The notes below the pieces were generated by a model. The model made no database searches. It was not told the DNA's origin and saw only the letters and a list, made by a program, of their open reading frames with translations. Of a stretch of 18,652 nt of DNA, positions 6,816 through 13,590 are shown one piece after another. Origin of the DNA: Chloroflexota bacterium (GTDB lineage Bacteria; Chloroflexota; Dehalococcoidia; Lucifugimonadales; JADFKI01); the NCBI GenBank assembly GCA_024648655.1, contig JAGGDZ010000142.1, positions 1-18,652 of the forward strand. The letters are read 5' to 3'. Numbering within the stretch: position 1 is the stretch's first letter; every line of letters starts with the position of its first letter. Position numbers and translations under genes: made by a program.

Positions 6816-8228
6816 CTACTCCCACTCCCACTCGACTTCGCCGAAGCGCACCGTATCGCCGGGAGCTACGCCCGCAGCTTCCAGCGCCCGCACGACGCCC
6901 GCACGCTGCAAATAGCCAAGAAACTGCACGCGGGCGTTCCAGTCGTCTTCATTGAGCAGCGCTGCGATTCGCACTGCGCGCCTCGCCTGCACATCAAAAA
7001 CATCGCCGTCCTTGAGCACGAGCGTCGTCTCTCTGCGTGGCTTGGGACGCAACACCGGCAATCCGGACGGATCATTGCTATCGGACTCCGGCGGCACGTG
7101 ATAGGGTTGAGAATGATCATACTGGTCCGAATCGAACCGAGTTCGACCGCCGGCAGGCTCGACGGAATCCAGAGCTGCGTGCACACTGTCCAGCATCGCG
7201 TCAACCCCGCTCCCGGTAACTGCGGATATGAAGTGAAGAGTTCCCGCACCTTCCGGCGAGTCATCCCTGCGACCTCGCAACCGTCCTCGCCCAGACACCT
7301 CTTGACTACCCCCTTTCAGTAGTCCGAACTCGTCTTTGAACATCTCCTCCAGGATAGGAGCGATCTCGGATACTTCGGTGATATCCATCTTGTTGATAGC
7401 GACCACTTGTGGTTTTGCTGCAAGTTCCTCATTGAACATCCGCAGCTCGTCGTTAATCTGCCGATAGTCGCGCAGTGGATCGTCAGCGGAGCCGTCAATC
7501 ATGTGGACCAGCGCACGAGTGCGTTCAACATGGCGCAGAAAGTCGTGCCCCAAGCCCACGCCATCATGCGCACCCTCAATAATACCTGGAATGTCCACCA
7601 TCACAAAGGTCTGCCTGCGATGCTCCACCACACCTAGAACCGGTTCCAGAGTCGTGAATGGGTAGTTCGCCACCTTGGGCCGCGCCGCGCTGACCACTGA
7701 TAGCAGGCTAGACTTCCCGGCGTTCGGCAACCCTACGATGCCCACATCCGCGAGCAGCTTCAGCTCGAGGCGCAGAGTTAGAGATTCGCCCGGTTCGCCC
7801 TTCTCCGCAAGCAGCGGATACTGGTTCGTTGGAGATGCGAAGTATGCGTTGCCGCGCCCGCCTCCGCCGCCATTAGCAAGTTCAACAGTCTGCCCCGGCG
7901 CAGTCAGGTCAGCAATAAGGCGGGGCTTTCGGGAAGACTCACCCCAAACCTGTGTACCCACAGGCATACGTATTAGAACGTCATCGCCATCCGCCCCATG
8001 CTTGAGTGCAGAGGCACCATTGCGTCCGTTCCCGGCTACGAATCGACGCTGGTAACGAAACGAGAGCAACGTGTTTATATTTTCGTCGCACACAGCGATT
8101 ATGTTTCCACCTCGTCCGCCATCTCCGCCATCCGGACCACCTCGAGGTACAAACTTCTCACGACGTCCGCTCACTACGCCGTCGCCGCCATTACCGCTGC
8201 TTATGTGGATAAATACTTTATCTATCAT
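6816..8228 (-). CDS. obgE: Obg/CgtA GTPase
   Basis: Essential GTPase linked to 50S ribosome assembly and stress control; cytosolic and ribosome-associated. 470 residues. The Obg N-terminal domain (1-~158) shows glycine-rich stretches such as GGPDGGDGGRGGN and NGGGGGRGNAYF. The G domain has G1 GLPNAGKS (166-173), the switch TT (192-193), G3 DIPG (212-215), G4 NKMD (279-282) and G5 SA (335-336). The C-terminal OCT domain occupies about 395-465 (LVLKDGDVFDVQARRAVR). About 25 extra, Gly/Arg/Asp-rich residues (~303-330) sit between G4 and G5. ATG 8226-8228 begins the canonical MIDKVFIHISSGNGGDG; the ribosome binding site is weak (GAAG). A perfect DnaA box (8204-8212) lies inside its first codons. 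First gene of the leftward cluster. Confidence 0.96.
   Translation of the reverse strand: MIDKVFIHISSGNGGDGVVSGRREKFVPRGGPDGGDGGRGGNIIAVCDENINTLLSFRYQRRFVAGNGRNGASALKHGADGDDVLIRMPVGTQVWGESSRKPRLIADLTAPGQTVELANGGGGGRGNAYFASPTNQYPLLAEKGEPGESLTLRLELKLLADVGIVGLPNAGKSSLLSVVSAARPKVANYPFTTLEPVLGVVEHRRQTFVMVDIPGIIEGAHDGVGLGHDFLRHVERTRALVHMIDGSADDPLRDYRQINDELRMFNEELAAKPQVVAINKMDITEVSEIAPILEEMFKDEFGLLKGGSQEVSGRGRLRGRRDDSPEGAGTLHFISAVTGSGVDAMLDSVHAALDSVEPAGGRTRFDSDQYDHSQPYHVPPESDSNDPSGLPVLRPKPRRETTLVLKDGDVFDVQARRAVRIAALLNEDDWNARVQFLGYLQRAGVVRALEAAGVAPGDTVRFGEVEWEWE
6819..6823 (-). promoter_or_regulatory. Ribosome binding site deciding the nadD start
   Basis: GGGAG on the minus strand, within the final codons of obgE and five bases before GTG 6813. 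Confidence 0.5.
8204..8212 (-). promoter_or_regulatory. DnaA box (perfect TTATCCACA, minus)
   Basis: TGTGGATAA on the plus strand, the exact complement of the consensus TTATCCACA. It lies within the first codons of obgE, so DnaA bound here could affect obgE transcription. Confidence 0.7.
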
Positions 8229-8262
8229 ACTTCTATATGTCTTACAACATTAGTAATAAGCC

Positions 8263-8271
8263 TGTGGATAA
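8263..8271 (-). promoter_or_regulatory. DnaA box (perfect TTATCCACA, minus)
   Basis: TGTGGATAA, 35 bp upstream of obgE. The bases to its left, TTAGTAATAAGCC, read 3' to 5' as CCG then AAT-AAT-GAT. This resembles a GC spacer followed by the DnaA-trio element described for bacterial origins, though the match is short. Confidence 0.7.
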
Positions 8272-8384
8272 TAGGCATAGCTATCTCCATGTGACCTGTC
8301 TCCGTCGTGCATCGATGCCATCACGGTGTGGGCGAGCATCGTATCGGCAGCTGACGGATTCTTGCCATTCTAGCATAGCGTCCT

Positions 8385-8411
8385 GTTGATAGTTTGTTGA
8401 TTGTGGTTGAT
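8385..8411. repeat. Three helically phased GTTGAT repeats in oriC
   Basis: GTTGAT occurs at 8385-8390, 8396-8401 and 8406-8411, at spacings of 11 and 10 bp. The spacing matches one helical turn, suggesting a phased protein-binding array, possibly near the unwinding site. Confidence 0.55.
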
Positions 8412-8425
8412 AAGCGCTGGTGCAA

Positions 8426-8434
8426 TGTGGATTA
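8426..8434 (-). promoter_or_regulatory. DnaA-box-like site, one mismatch
   Basis: TGTGGATTA, one base from the consensus complement TGTGGATAA, placed 15 bp after the last GTTGAT repeat. Confidence 0.5.
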
Positions 8435-8470
8435 GACTTTTCTTGAATAGTTTCAACCACTGAGCAGGCA

Positions 8471-8486
8471 CACTTGTGCACATGTG
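8471..8486. repeat. 16-bp near-palindrome in oriC
   Basis: CACTTGTGCACATGTG equals its own reverse complement except for one mismatched base pair (two positions). It lies eight bases before the TTATCCACG pair and could bind a dimeric regulator. No known site was recognised. Confidence 0.5.
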
Positions 8487-8493
8487 GCGCGAG

Positions 8494-8523
8494 TTATCCA
8501 CGAAAACGTGTGGGTTATCCACG
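8494..8523 (+). promoter_or_regulatory. Pair of DnaA boxes TTATCCACG, 21 bp apart
   Basis: Two identical 9-mers at 8494-8502 and 8515-8523, each one mismatch (last base) from TTATCCACA. Their starts are 21 bp apart, about two helical turns, so both would face the same side of the DNA. Confidence 0.7.
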
Positions 8524-8602
8524 GAATTTAGACACACGGCATTGACTATGCGCACGATTTGGATGAGACGGGAATGGATGGATTGAGGACGACAGTGTCG
8601 TC

Positions 8603-10054
8603 TTACCCCGCTACCAGCGCTTCCCGTATCTGCAGAATGTCCCGCCGGAGCTTAGCATCCGCGTTCTGGTGATTTTCGATGGTCTTGCAGCCATGCAGGA
8701 CGGTCGAGTGGTCTTTTCGCCCCAGCGCGCGGGCTATCGCGGTCGCGCCCATAGCCGCGTCTTCACGAAGGATGTACATCGCCACTTGACGCGCAAGAGC
8801 CGTCTTTTTGTCGCGCTTGCGACCGCACAACGTGGTTCTGTCCACGCCGAAGTGCGCTGACACTGCGTCAATCACTTCCTGCTCGGACGGCTGTCGCCGC
8901 TCACCGGCATCCTGCGCGTCAGCAATGACCTGATTGACCAGTTCCGCATCCAGGGGTCTCTGCATCAGGTCTGCGTATGCGACGACGCGGTTCAGGCTGC
9001 CCTCGAGTTCGCGTATGTTGCGATAGATGCGCGCGCCCAGCATTTCAATCACCTGTTTGCCAGGGTTGACTTCCATCTGATCTGCCTTGGCGCGCAGAAT
9101 CGCCAGCCGAGTCTCGAGGTCCGGAGCCTGTATGTCCACCACAAGCCCTCCGCTCAACCGCGAGCTTATGCGCTCCTCTAGTATCTTGAGCGACGATACG
9201 GGGCGGTCGCTGGTTATCACGATCTGTCGATTCGACATGTGCAGCGCATTGAAGGTGTGGAAGAACCCTTCCTGCGTCTGCTCCTTGCCGATAAGGAACT
9301 GGATGTCGTCCAGCAGCAGCATGCCGGCGCTGCGGTACTTCTGTCGGAACTCTTCGGTCTTGCCCTCGCGAATGGCGCGGATGTACTCGTTGGTGAACTC
9401 TTCGGTTGTTGCATAGATCAGGCTCATGCCCTTGTCGAGCGCCTGCTGTCCGATGGCGTGCAGCAGATGCGTCTTGCCGAGGCCTACCTCCGAGTACATC
9501 ACCAGCGGATTATAGACATTGCCTGGGTTGTCCGCGACGGCTCGCGCGGCGGCGTGCGCCAACTCATTCGACTTGCCCACAACGAAGCGCTCGAAGGTGT
9601 AGCGGCTATTCAGCGAGGGCGGTAGCGGCCGATCGGCCGGTCGCCCGTACTCGGCAGGCTGTTGGGGCGATGTCGAGGGTTGGAGCGGCTGTTCGATGTC
9701 ATCTCCGACTGGCGTGGATGTCTCGGATTGCCCGCCATCCGAGATACCCGATCGCGAATTCACCCGAAAGCACACCGCAGTGGGTTCCCCGACGACATGC
9801 TCAATGGCGCGCTCGATGAGCGGGTACATACGATGTTCCAGCATCTCGGAGACGAAAGCGTTCGCCGTGCCCACCACGAATTCACCATCCACATGCGCCA
9901 CGCCATCGGTGTCCTTGAGCCAAGTCTCGAAGGCGGGGCGCGCAACTTGTAGTTGCAACTCTCCTAACGCTGCGTCCCATATCTGACTTGGCTGCTGGGT
10001 GCGACTGGACAATCGAAAGTCCTTTCCCATCAGGGAAATCTGCGAACCCGTCAT
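8603..10054 (-). CDS. dnaA: Chromosomal replication initiator protein DnaA
   Basis: Binds DnaA boxes and opens oriC as an ATP-dependent filament. 483 residues: domain I at ~23-95 (IWDAALGELQLQVARPAFETW), a Pro/Ser/Gln-rich domain II linker at ~100-148, the AAA+ domain III from ~150 (RYTFERFVVGKSNELAHAAA), and DNA-binding domain IV near the C-terminus (CGRKRDKKTALARQVAMY and the signature GRKDHSTVLHGCKTIE). Walker A is SEVGLGKT (188-195), where most DnaA have Gly at the first position. Walker B is LLLDD (246-250). ATG 10052-10054 opens the frame; ATG 10028-10030 (residue 9) is an alternative, and neither has a clear ribosome binding site. Its 3' end abuts the putative oriC, and it is divergent from the Uma2-like gene at 10345. 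Confidence 0.97.
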   Translation of the reverse strand: MTGSQISLMGKDFRLSSRTQQPSQIWDAALGELQLQVARPAFETWLKDTDGVAHVDGEFVVGTANAFVSEMLEHRMYPLIERAIEHVVGEPTAVCFRVNSRSGISDGGQSETSTPVGDDIEQPLQPSTSPQQPAEYGRPADRPLPPSLNSRYTFERFVVGKSNELAHAAARAVADNPGNVYNPLVMYSEVGLGKTHLLHAIGQQALDKGMSLIYATTEEFTNEYIRAIREGKTEEFRQKYRSAGMLLLDDIQFLIGKEQTQEGFFHTFNALHMSNRQIVITSDRPVSSLKILEERISSRLSGGLVVDIQAPDLETRLAILRAKADQMEVNPGKQVIEMLGARIYRNIRELEGSLNRVVAYADLMQRPLDAELVNQVIADAQDAGERRQPSEQEVIDAVSAHFGVDRTTLCGRKRDKKTALARQVAMYILREDAAMGATAIARALGRKDHSTVLHGCKTIENHQNADAKLRRDILQIREALVAG

Positions 10055-10276
10055 AAGTGCGAAAAGCCTAGTTTTCGGTCGCTATATCCCCGATGTGACG
10101 ATGGTATCGAACCATACTATTGCCACAGAAACCCCGCCGCAACATGTCAAATGTTTCGTTCGATTGCCAAAATCCGCATGCCCTGCGTCAATAAGCAACA
10201 GAGCGATTTTTGAGCAATTTTCGACCACTGTTAATATGGCGTTGCTCTGCACAGAGGCTTCAAGAAACTCCACTTC

Positions 10277-10306
10277 TCGGCTATGCTAACTTATCGGCTA
10301 TGCTAA
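10277..10306 (+). repeat. 13-bp direct repeat TCGGCTATGCTAA before the Uma2-like gene
   Basis: Exact copies at 10277-10289 and 10294-10306, 17 bp apart start to start. The second copy overlaps the candidate -10 element, so the pair could be an operator or a duplicated promoter piece. Confidence 0.65.
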
Positions 10307-10309
10307 AAT
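10301..10309 (+). promoter_or_regulatory. Extended -10 promoter element for the Uma2-like gene
   Basis: TGCTAAAAT: TG, one base, then TAAAAT (five of six matches to TATAAT). No good -35 hexamer lies 16-18 bp upstream, as is common for extended -10 promoters. The start codon is 35 bp further on. Confidence 0.45.
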
Positions 10310-10344
10310 AACGAAATTGAAAGTAGCCCGCCGGAGACTTGACC

Positions 10345-11112
10345 ATGACGACGCCCACTACTAAAATGTCGCCGCTGTCGGATGCCGCTGAAACGCCTTG
10401 GTACGAACTCATCAACGACGCGCCGGAGCCGCCCGAGGACGCGATGCAGCAAGCCGATACGATTCTATACGTAATGTCCATACTCAAGGCGCGCTACGAG
10501 AACGACCCCACAACGCTCTGGTCGAACCAGACCAATATAATCTATGACTCCGATGTACCCGGCTCGGTCATCGTGCCGGATGGCTACATAGTCTTCGGAG
10601 TGGATGCTCGGATGATAGAGACGGAACGTCGCAGTTACCGCATAGACGAGTGGGGCATTCCGCCCTCATTCGTGTTGGGGGTGGCGTCCGAGAGCACGGC
10701 GAGCAGAGACTTGGTAGAAAAGCGCGAGATATACGCTCGGATGGGAGTTCAGGAATACTGGCGTCTGGACAAGCATGGTTACTACGGCGAGCCGCTGGTG
10801 GGTGAGCGTCTGGTGGAAGGTGAGTATGAAAGATTTGAACTGCACACCGAGTGTAACGGCGATACCTGGTCGCGCAGCGAAGTTCTGGGAGTGGACTTTT
10901 GCCAAAGGTTGGAGGACGGCTTAAATACCTTCAAGCTGCGAGACAGTGTTACTGGTGAATGGCTGGGCGACCTGAGCGAGGAAATTGCGGCGCACACGCA
11001 AACTGAATCTGCTCGTCAAGCGGCGGAAGCGCGGGCGCGGGCAGCGGAAGCTCGAAACAGAGAGATCCAAGCAGAACTGGAGCGCCTGCGCCGCCGGAGC
11101 GGTCGGCAGTGA
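10345..11112 (+). CDS. Uma2 family nuclease-like protein with C-terminal coiled coil, catalytic Glu apparently lost
   Basis: 255-residue Uma2-related protein, longer than and only distantly like the two other copies. The core reads IVPDGYIVFGVDA (D79), then FVLGVASESTASRD, K126 in VEKREIYARMGVQEYW. In this subgroup the middle block is normally E-V-x-S-x-S-T, with Glu as a catalytic metal ligand; here residue 112 is Gly (GGG, one base from GAG). If the frame and family alignment are right, the nuclease is likely inactive or altered. Residues ~205-255 are a highly charged Ala/Glu/Arg-rich helix, probably a coiled coil. ATG 10345 is preferred over the in-frame TTG 10339 because GGAG at 10333-10336 sits eight bases upstream of it. 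It is transcribed divergently from dnaA and converges on the ThDP enzyme gene. Confidence 0.8.
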   Translation: MTTPTTKMSPLSDAAETPWYELINDAPEPPEDAMQQADTILYVMSILKARYENDPTTLWSNQTNIIYDSDVPGSVIVPDGYIVFGVDARMIETERRSYRIDEWGIPPSFVLGVASESTASRDLVEKREIYARMGVQEYWRLDKHGYYGEPLVGERLVEGEYERFELHTECNGDTWSRSEVLGVDFCQRLEDGLNTFKLRDSVTGEWLGDLSEEIAAHTQTESARQAAEARARAAEARNREIQAELERLRRRSGRQ

Positions 11113-11226
11113 ACAGAGGAGCGGCTTGACCGCCGCGCCGCTCGAAGTTTTCACCGGCGAGTTTTTCGCCTTCGAGCAACCCGCAGAATCGCTCTATACC
11201 GAACCATCGACCGCCTGACCGTACTC

Positions 11227-12882
11227 CTAGAACATCCTGAAAGGCATGTCCTTTTCGGCGTCGTCGGTTACGATCTCAAGCAGTGCCGTCTGTCCCGACT
11301 CTACGATGCCGGCGCAGCGCTTCACCGCGCCCATGACGTCCTCCGGCTGCGTGACACGCTCACTGTATGCTCCCAGCGCCTCTGCCATCTTCACGAAGTC
11401 GCCACCGGTCGTCTTTGTGCCGTAAAGCTCGTGCGCCGTGGCGAAGTGCTCTGGCCTGTATATGCCCATCGACGAGTTGTTCAGTACGATAGTCAGAATC
11501 GGGATTTCCTCGCGCACTGCCGTCTCAAGATCCGTGCCGACCATGCCGAAGCCGTAGTCGCCGATGACATTCACGCACAGCTTGTCCGGCGACGCCAGCT
11601 TGCTGCCCATCGCCGCCCCCAGGCTATATCCAAGTTGTGTGGATTTGCCCCACGCTATGAAACCACGCGGCGTAACGGTCTTGTAGAAAGGAATCATCTG
11701 GTCGCGCGGGCTGCCGGAGTCGTGGTTCATTATCGTCTTCTTCTGGTCTATCGCCTTGGACAGGTCGTTGAGTGCGCGGTACGGGTTGATGGGCGTGGCG
11801 TCCGAGTGCATCTTGGGCAGCCAGTCCTGCATCCATTCTTCTCGCACCGCCTTGACTTCACCCGCCACATCGCCGCGCTCCACACGTTCGCTGCCACTCT
11901 CGGCTAGCATCGATCTTATCTCGTCTATGAGTTGCCGCATGATCAGCTTGGCATCGCCAACCACTGCCACATCCGGGGAGTAGTCCTTGTTCACATCGTT
12001 CTCGTCATTAGTTACATGTACCAGCACCTTGCTGTCGAACAGGTCCGCGCCGTAGTGAATGCGGGTGAAGCTGCACCCAATACCGAACACGACATCCGCC
12101 TTGTCCAGGTAATGTACGACCATGCCCGTCGTCGTGCTGGAGCGCGTGCCGAGCGACAGCGGATGGTCCTCGCGGAATGCGCTCTTGCCCGCCATTGAGG
12201 TCATCACCGGGGTCTGCGTCAGTTCCGCAAGCTCTTGCAGCTCGTCCCACGCCTCAGCGTACAGGACGCCCTGTCCCGCATGTATGACGGGGTGGGCTGC
12301 GCCAATCAAAATCTTCGCGGCATCGCTCACATCCTGTGGGTCGCCCATAGATCGTCTCTGCCGAACGGGAATGTACTGCGCGTCTCCGTTTGCCAGCTCG
12401 CCGCGTAGTATGTCGCTGGGAAGATCGAGCAGCACCGGACTCGGGCGTCCCATGCGAAGTTGGCTGAATGCGCGCCGCATGGCGTTCGGTATCTCCTCCG
12501 GCAGTTCGATCTTGCCGCACCACTTGACCACAGACTCGTAAGTGCGGCTGGGGCTGAATGTGGGATGAACGCCGGCGCGATTGCGGGGCGCGGACGCCGG
12601 CAGCAGCAGGATCGGCACCGAGTCGGCATAGGCTTGCGCTACACCTGCGAAGGCGTTTTCCGCTCCTGGACCGGCCTGCATTGAGAAGACGCCAGTGCCC
12701 CTGCCGTTCGTAACGCGCGTATATGCGTCCGCGAGGTTCACGCCCACGCGCTCTTGTCGGAATATCAGCGGACGGATGCCGGCTTTAGCAGCTGCCTCTT
12801 CCAGCGAGTTGAAGGGTATCACCCCCATGAAGTCCACGCCCTCTTGCTTCAGTATTCGTGCAACCAGGTCTGCGCCTGTCAT
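11227..12882 (-). CDS. Thiamine-diphosphate-dependent enzyme (acetolactate synthase/benzoylformate decarboxylase-like)
   Basis: 551-residue three-domain ThDP enzyme. The N-terminal PYR domain carries the activating Glu in FRQERVG (E44) and GPGAENA (71-77). The central domain holds VIHAGQGVLYAEAW and ADVVFGIG. The C-terminal PP domain has the cofactor motif GDYGFGMVGTDLETAV (from 441) to LNN (467-469), i.e. GDY in place of the usual GDG, with a normal spacing of about 26. Such enzymes decarboxylate or ligate 2-keto acids; the substrate cannot be assigned. No regulatory (ilvN-like) subunit or branched-chain genes lie nearby, so biosynthetic acetolactate synthase is unlikely. ATG 12880-12882 has AAGGGAG six bases upstream. 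Confidence 0.87.
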   Translation of the reverse strand: MTGADLVARILKQEGVDFMGVIPFNSLEEAAAKAGIRPLIFRQERVGVNLADAYTRVTNGRGTGVFSMQAGPGAENAFAGVAQAYADSVPILLLPASAPRNRAGVHPTFSPSRTYESVVKWCGKIELPEEIPNAMRRAFSQLRMGRPSPVLLDLPSDILRGELANGDAQYIPVRQRRSMGDPQDVSDAAKILIGAAHPVIHAGQGVLYAEAWDELQELAELTQTPVMTSMAGKSAFREDHPLSLGTRSSTTTGMVVHYLDKADVVFGIGCSFTRIHYGADLFDSKVLVHVTNDENDVNKDYSPDVAVVGDAKLIMRQLIDEIRSMLAESGSERVERGDVAGEVKAVREEWMQDWLPKMHSDATPINPYRALNDLSKAIDQKKTIMNHDSGSPRDQMIPFYKTVTPRGFIAWGKSTQLGYSLGAAMGSKLASPDKLCVNVIGDYGFGMVGTDLETAVREEIPILTIVLNNSSMGIYRPEHFATAHELYGTKTTGGDFVKMAEALGAYSERVTQPEDVMGAVKRCAGIVESGQTALLEIVTDDAEKDMPFRMF

Positions 12883-12931
12883 GTCTTACTCCCTTGCCGG
12901 TAATTCGTTCGTACCGCCCAACTCTATCGAA

Positions 12932-13486
12932 TTAGATTGAGAAAATATCGTCAACGTCCAGTCTGAATCCCGGTAGAAGCGGCGATACCAGCGTTTCGCC
13001 CAAGCCGTACACGCCTGCTGTTTCGTAGTCGTCTCCGGCAAGCGTCAGAACCTCCACGGATAAGTCGTCAACGTCCGCCTGCCAGTATTCCGGCACGCGG
13101 AAGCGGGCATACAGCTCCCGCTTTCGCACCTTGTCTAGATGCGCCGTGGACGGTGAAAGTATTTCAACTACCAGGTCCGGCGCCCCCCGGACGCCTTCGT
13201 CCACCAGTATGTGAGATCTCGCTTTGCTCACGAAGAGTATATCGGGCTGCACCACATTTATGTTCGACAGAATCACATCAGTCGGCGCATAGTACATTTC
13301 ACCTAGCCGATTTTCTTTCACATAAATGTCCAGTGGCGTGCCGATGTTCCTTGAAGTTCCCTGATGCAACCTGCGCGGCGCAGCTACTATTATTAGCTCT
13401 CCGTCTATTATCTCGTAGCGCTCGTCTTCAGGCATGTTGCAGTAGTCTTCGTAGGTGACCAAAGTTCCGCTGCGTTGCGTTGCCAT
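12932..13486 (-). CDS. Uma2 family nuclease-like protein (PD-(D/E)XK fold), copy 3
   Basis: 184-residue Uma2 protein, close paralog of the one at 5556-6104 (about 60% identical without gaps, hand count). The core residues are present: D82 in VVQPDILFVS, E108 in APDLVVEILSPST, K122 in VRKRELYA, then VPEYWQAD and TLVSPLLPGF. It should be catalytically competent if the family mechanism holds. ATG 13484-13486 is supported by CGGGAGG about seven bases upstream; the longer frame to 13750 is rejected because it runs antisense through a relic of another Uma2-like gene and lacks family similarity. The stop lies 49 bp before the ThDP gene start, so the two may share a transcript. Confidence 0.88.
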   Translation of the reverse strand: MATQRSGTLVTYEDYCNMPEDERYEIIDGELIIVAAPRRLHQGTSRNIGTPLDIYVKENRLGEMYYAPTDVILSNINVVQPDILFVSKARSHILVDEGVRGAPDLVVEILSPSTAHLDKVRKRELYARFRVPEYWQADVDDLSVEVLTLAGDDYETAGVYGLGETLVSPLLPGFRLDVDDIFSI

Positions 13487-13542
13487 CTCGCGCCTCCCGT
13501 TTATTGTCTTAGTTGGTGCTTTAACGTCCGGAGTACACGCTG

Positions 13543-13551
13543 ATTCTAACA
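13543..13551 (-). promoter_or_regulatory. Extended -10 promoter element for Uma2 copy 3
   Basis: TGTTAGAAT on the minus strand: TG, one base, TAGAAT (five of six). It lies 57 bp before ATG 13486, with no clear -35. Confidence 0.4.
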
Positions 13552-13590
13552 CGGATGTAAGCGGCATGCCCCAGGCTATAATCCCCTCAA

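Larger units (their letters stand above)
8204..8523. other. Putative chromosomal replication origin (oriC)
   Basis: The 374-bp gap 8229-8602 between obgE and the 3' end of dnaA holds no convincing gene. Together with the obgE start it contains five DnaA-box-like 9-mers: TGTGGATAA at 8204-8212 and 8263-8271 (perfect, minus orientation), TGTGGATTA at 8426-8434 (one mismatch, minus), and TTATCCACG at 8494-8502 and 8515-8523 (one mismatch each, plus). The boxes on the two sides face opposite ways around the middle of the gap. Three GTTGAT repeats (8385-8411), A/T-rich stretches and a 16-bp near-palindrome (8471-8486) lie between. No such boxes were found upstream of dnaA (10055-10344). Flanking housekeeping genes mostly point away from here. 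This is inference from motifs and context; it has not been tested by skew. Confidence 0.78.
10055..10344. other. Divergent intergenic region between dnaA and the Uma2-like gene
   Basis: 290 bp with no supported gene. It must hold the dnaA promoter on the minus strand, but no hexamer pair stands out; a TTGACA on that strand lacks a matching -10 at the right distance. On the plus side there is a 13-bp direct repeat and an extended -10 for the Uma2-like gene, listed separately. No DnaA boxes were seen, so dnaA autoregulation through boxes here is not supported. Confidence 0.5.

Noticed and set aside
10082..10273. 63-codon frame in the dnaA upstream region
   Set aside because: No ribosome binding site, no family likeness, and its position in a promoter region make it doubtful.
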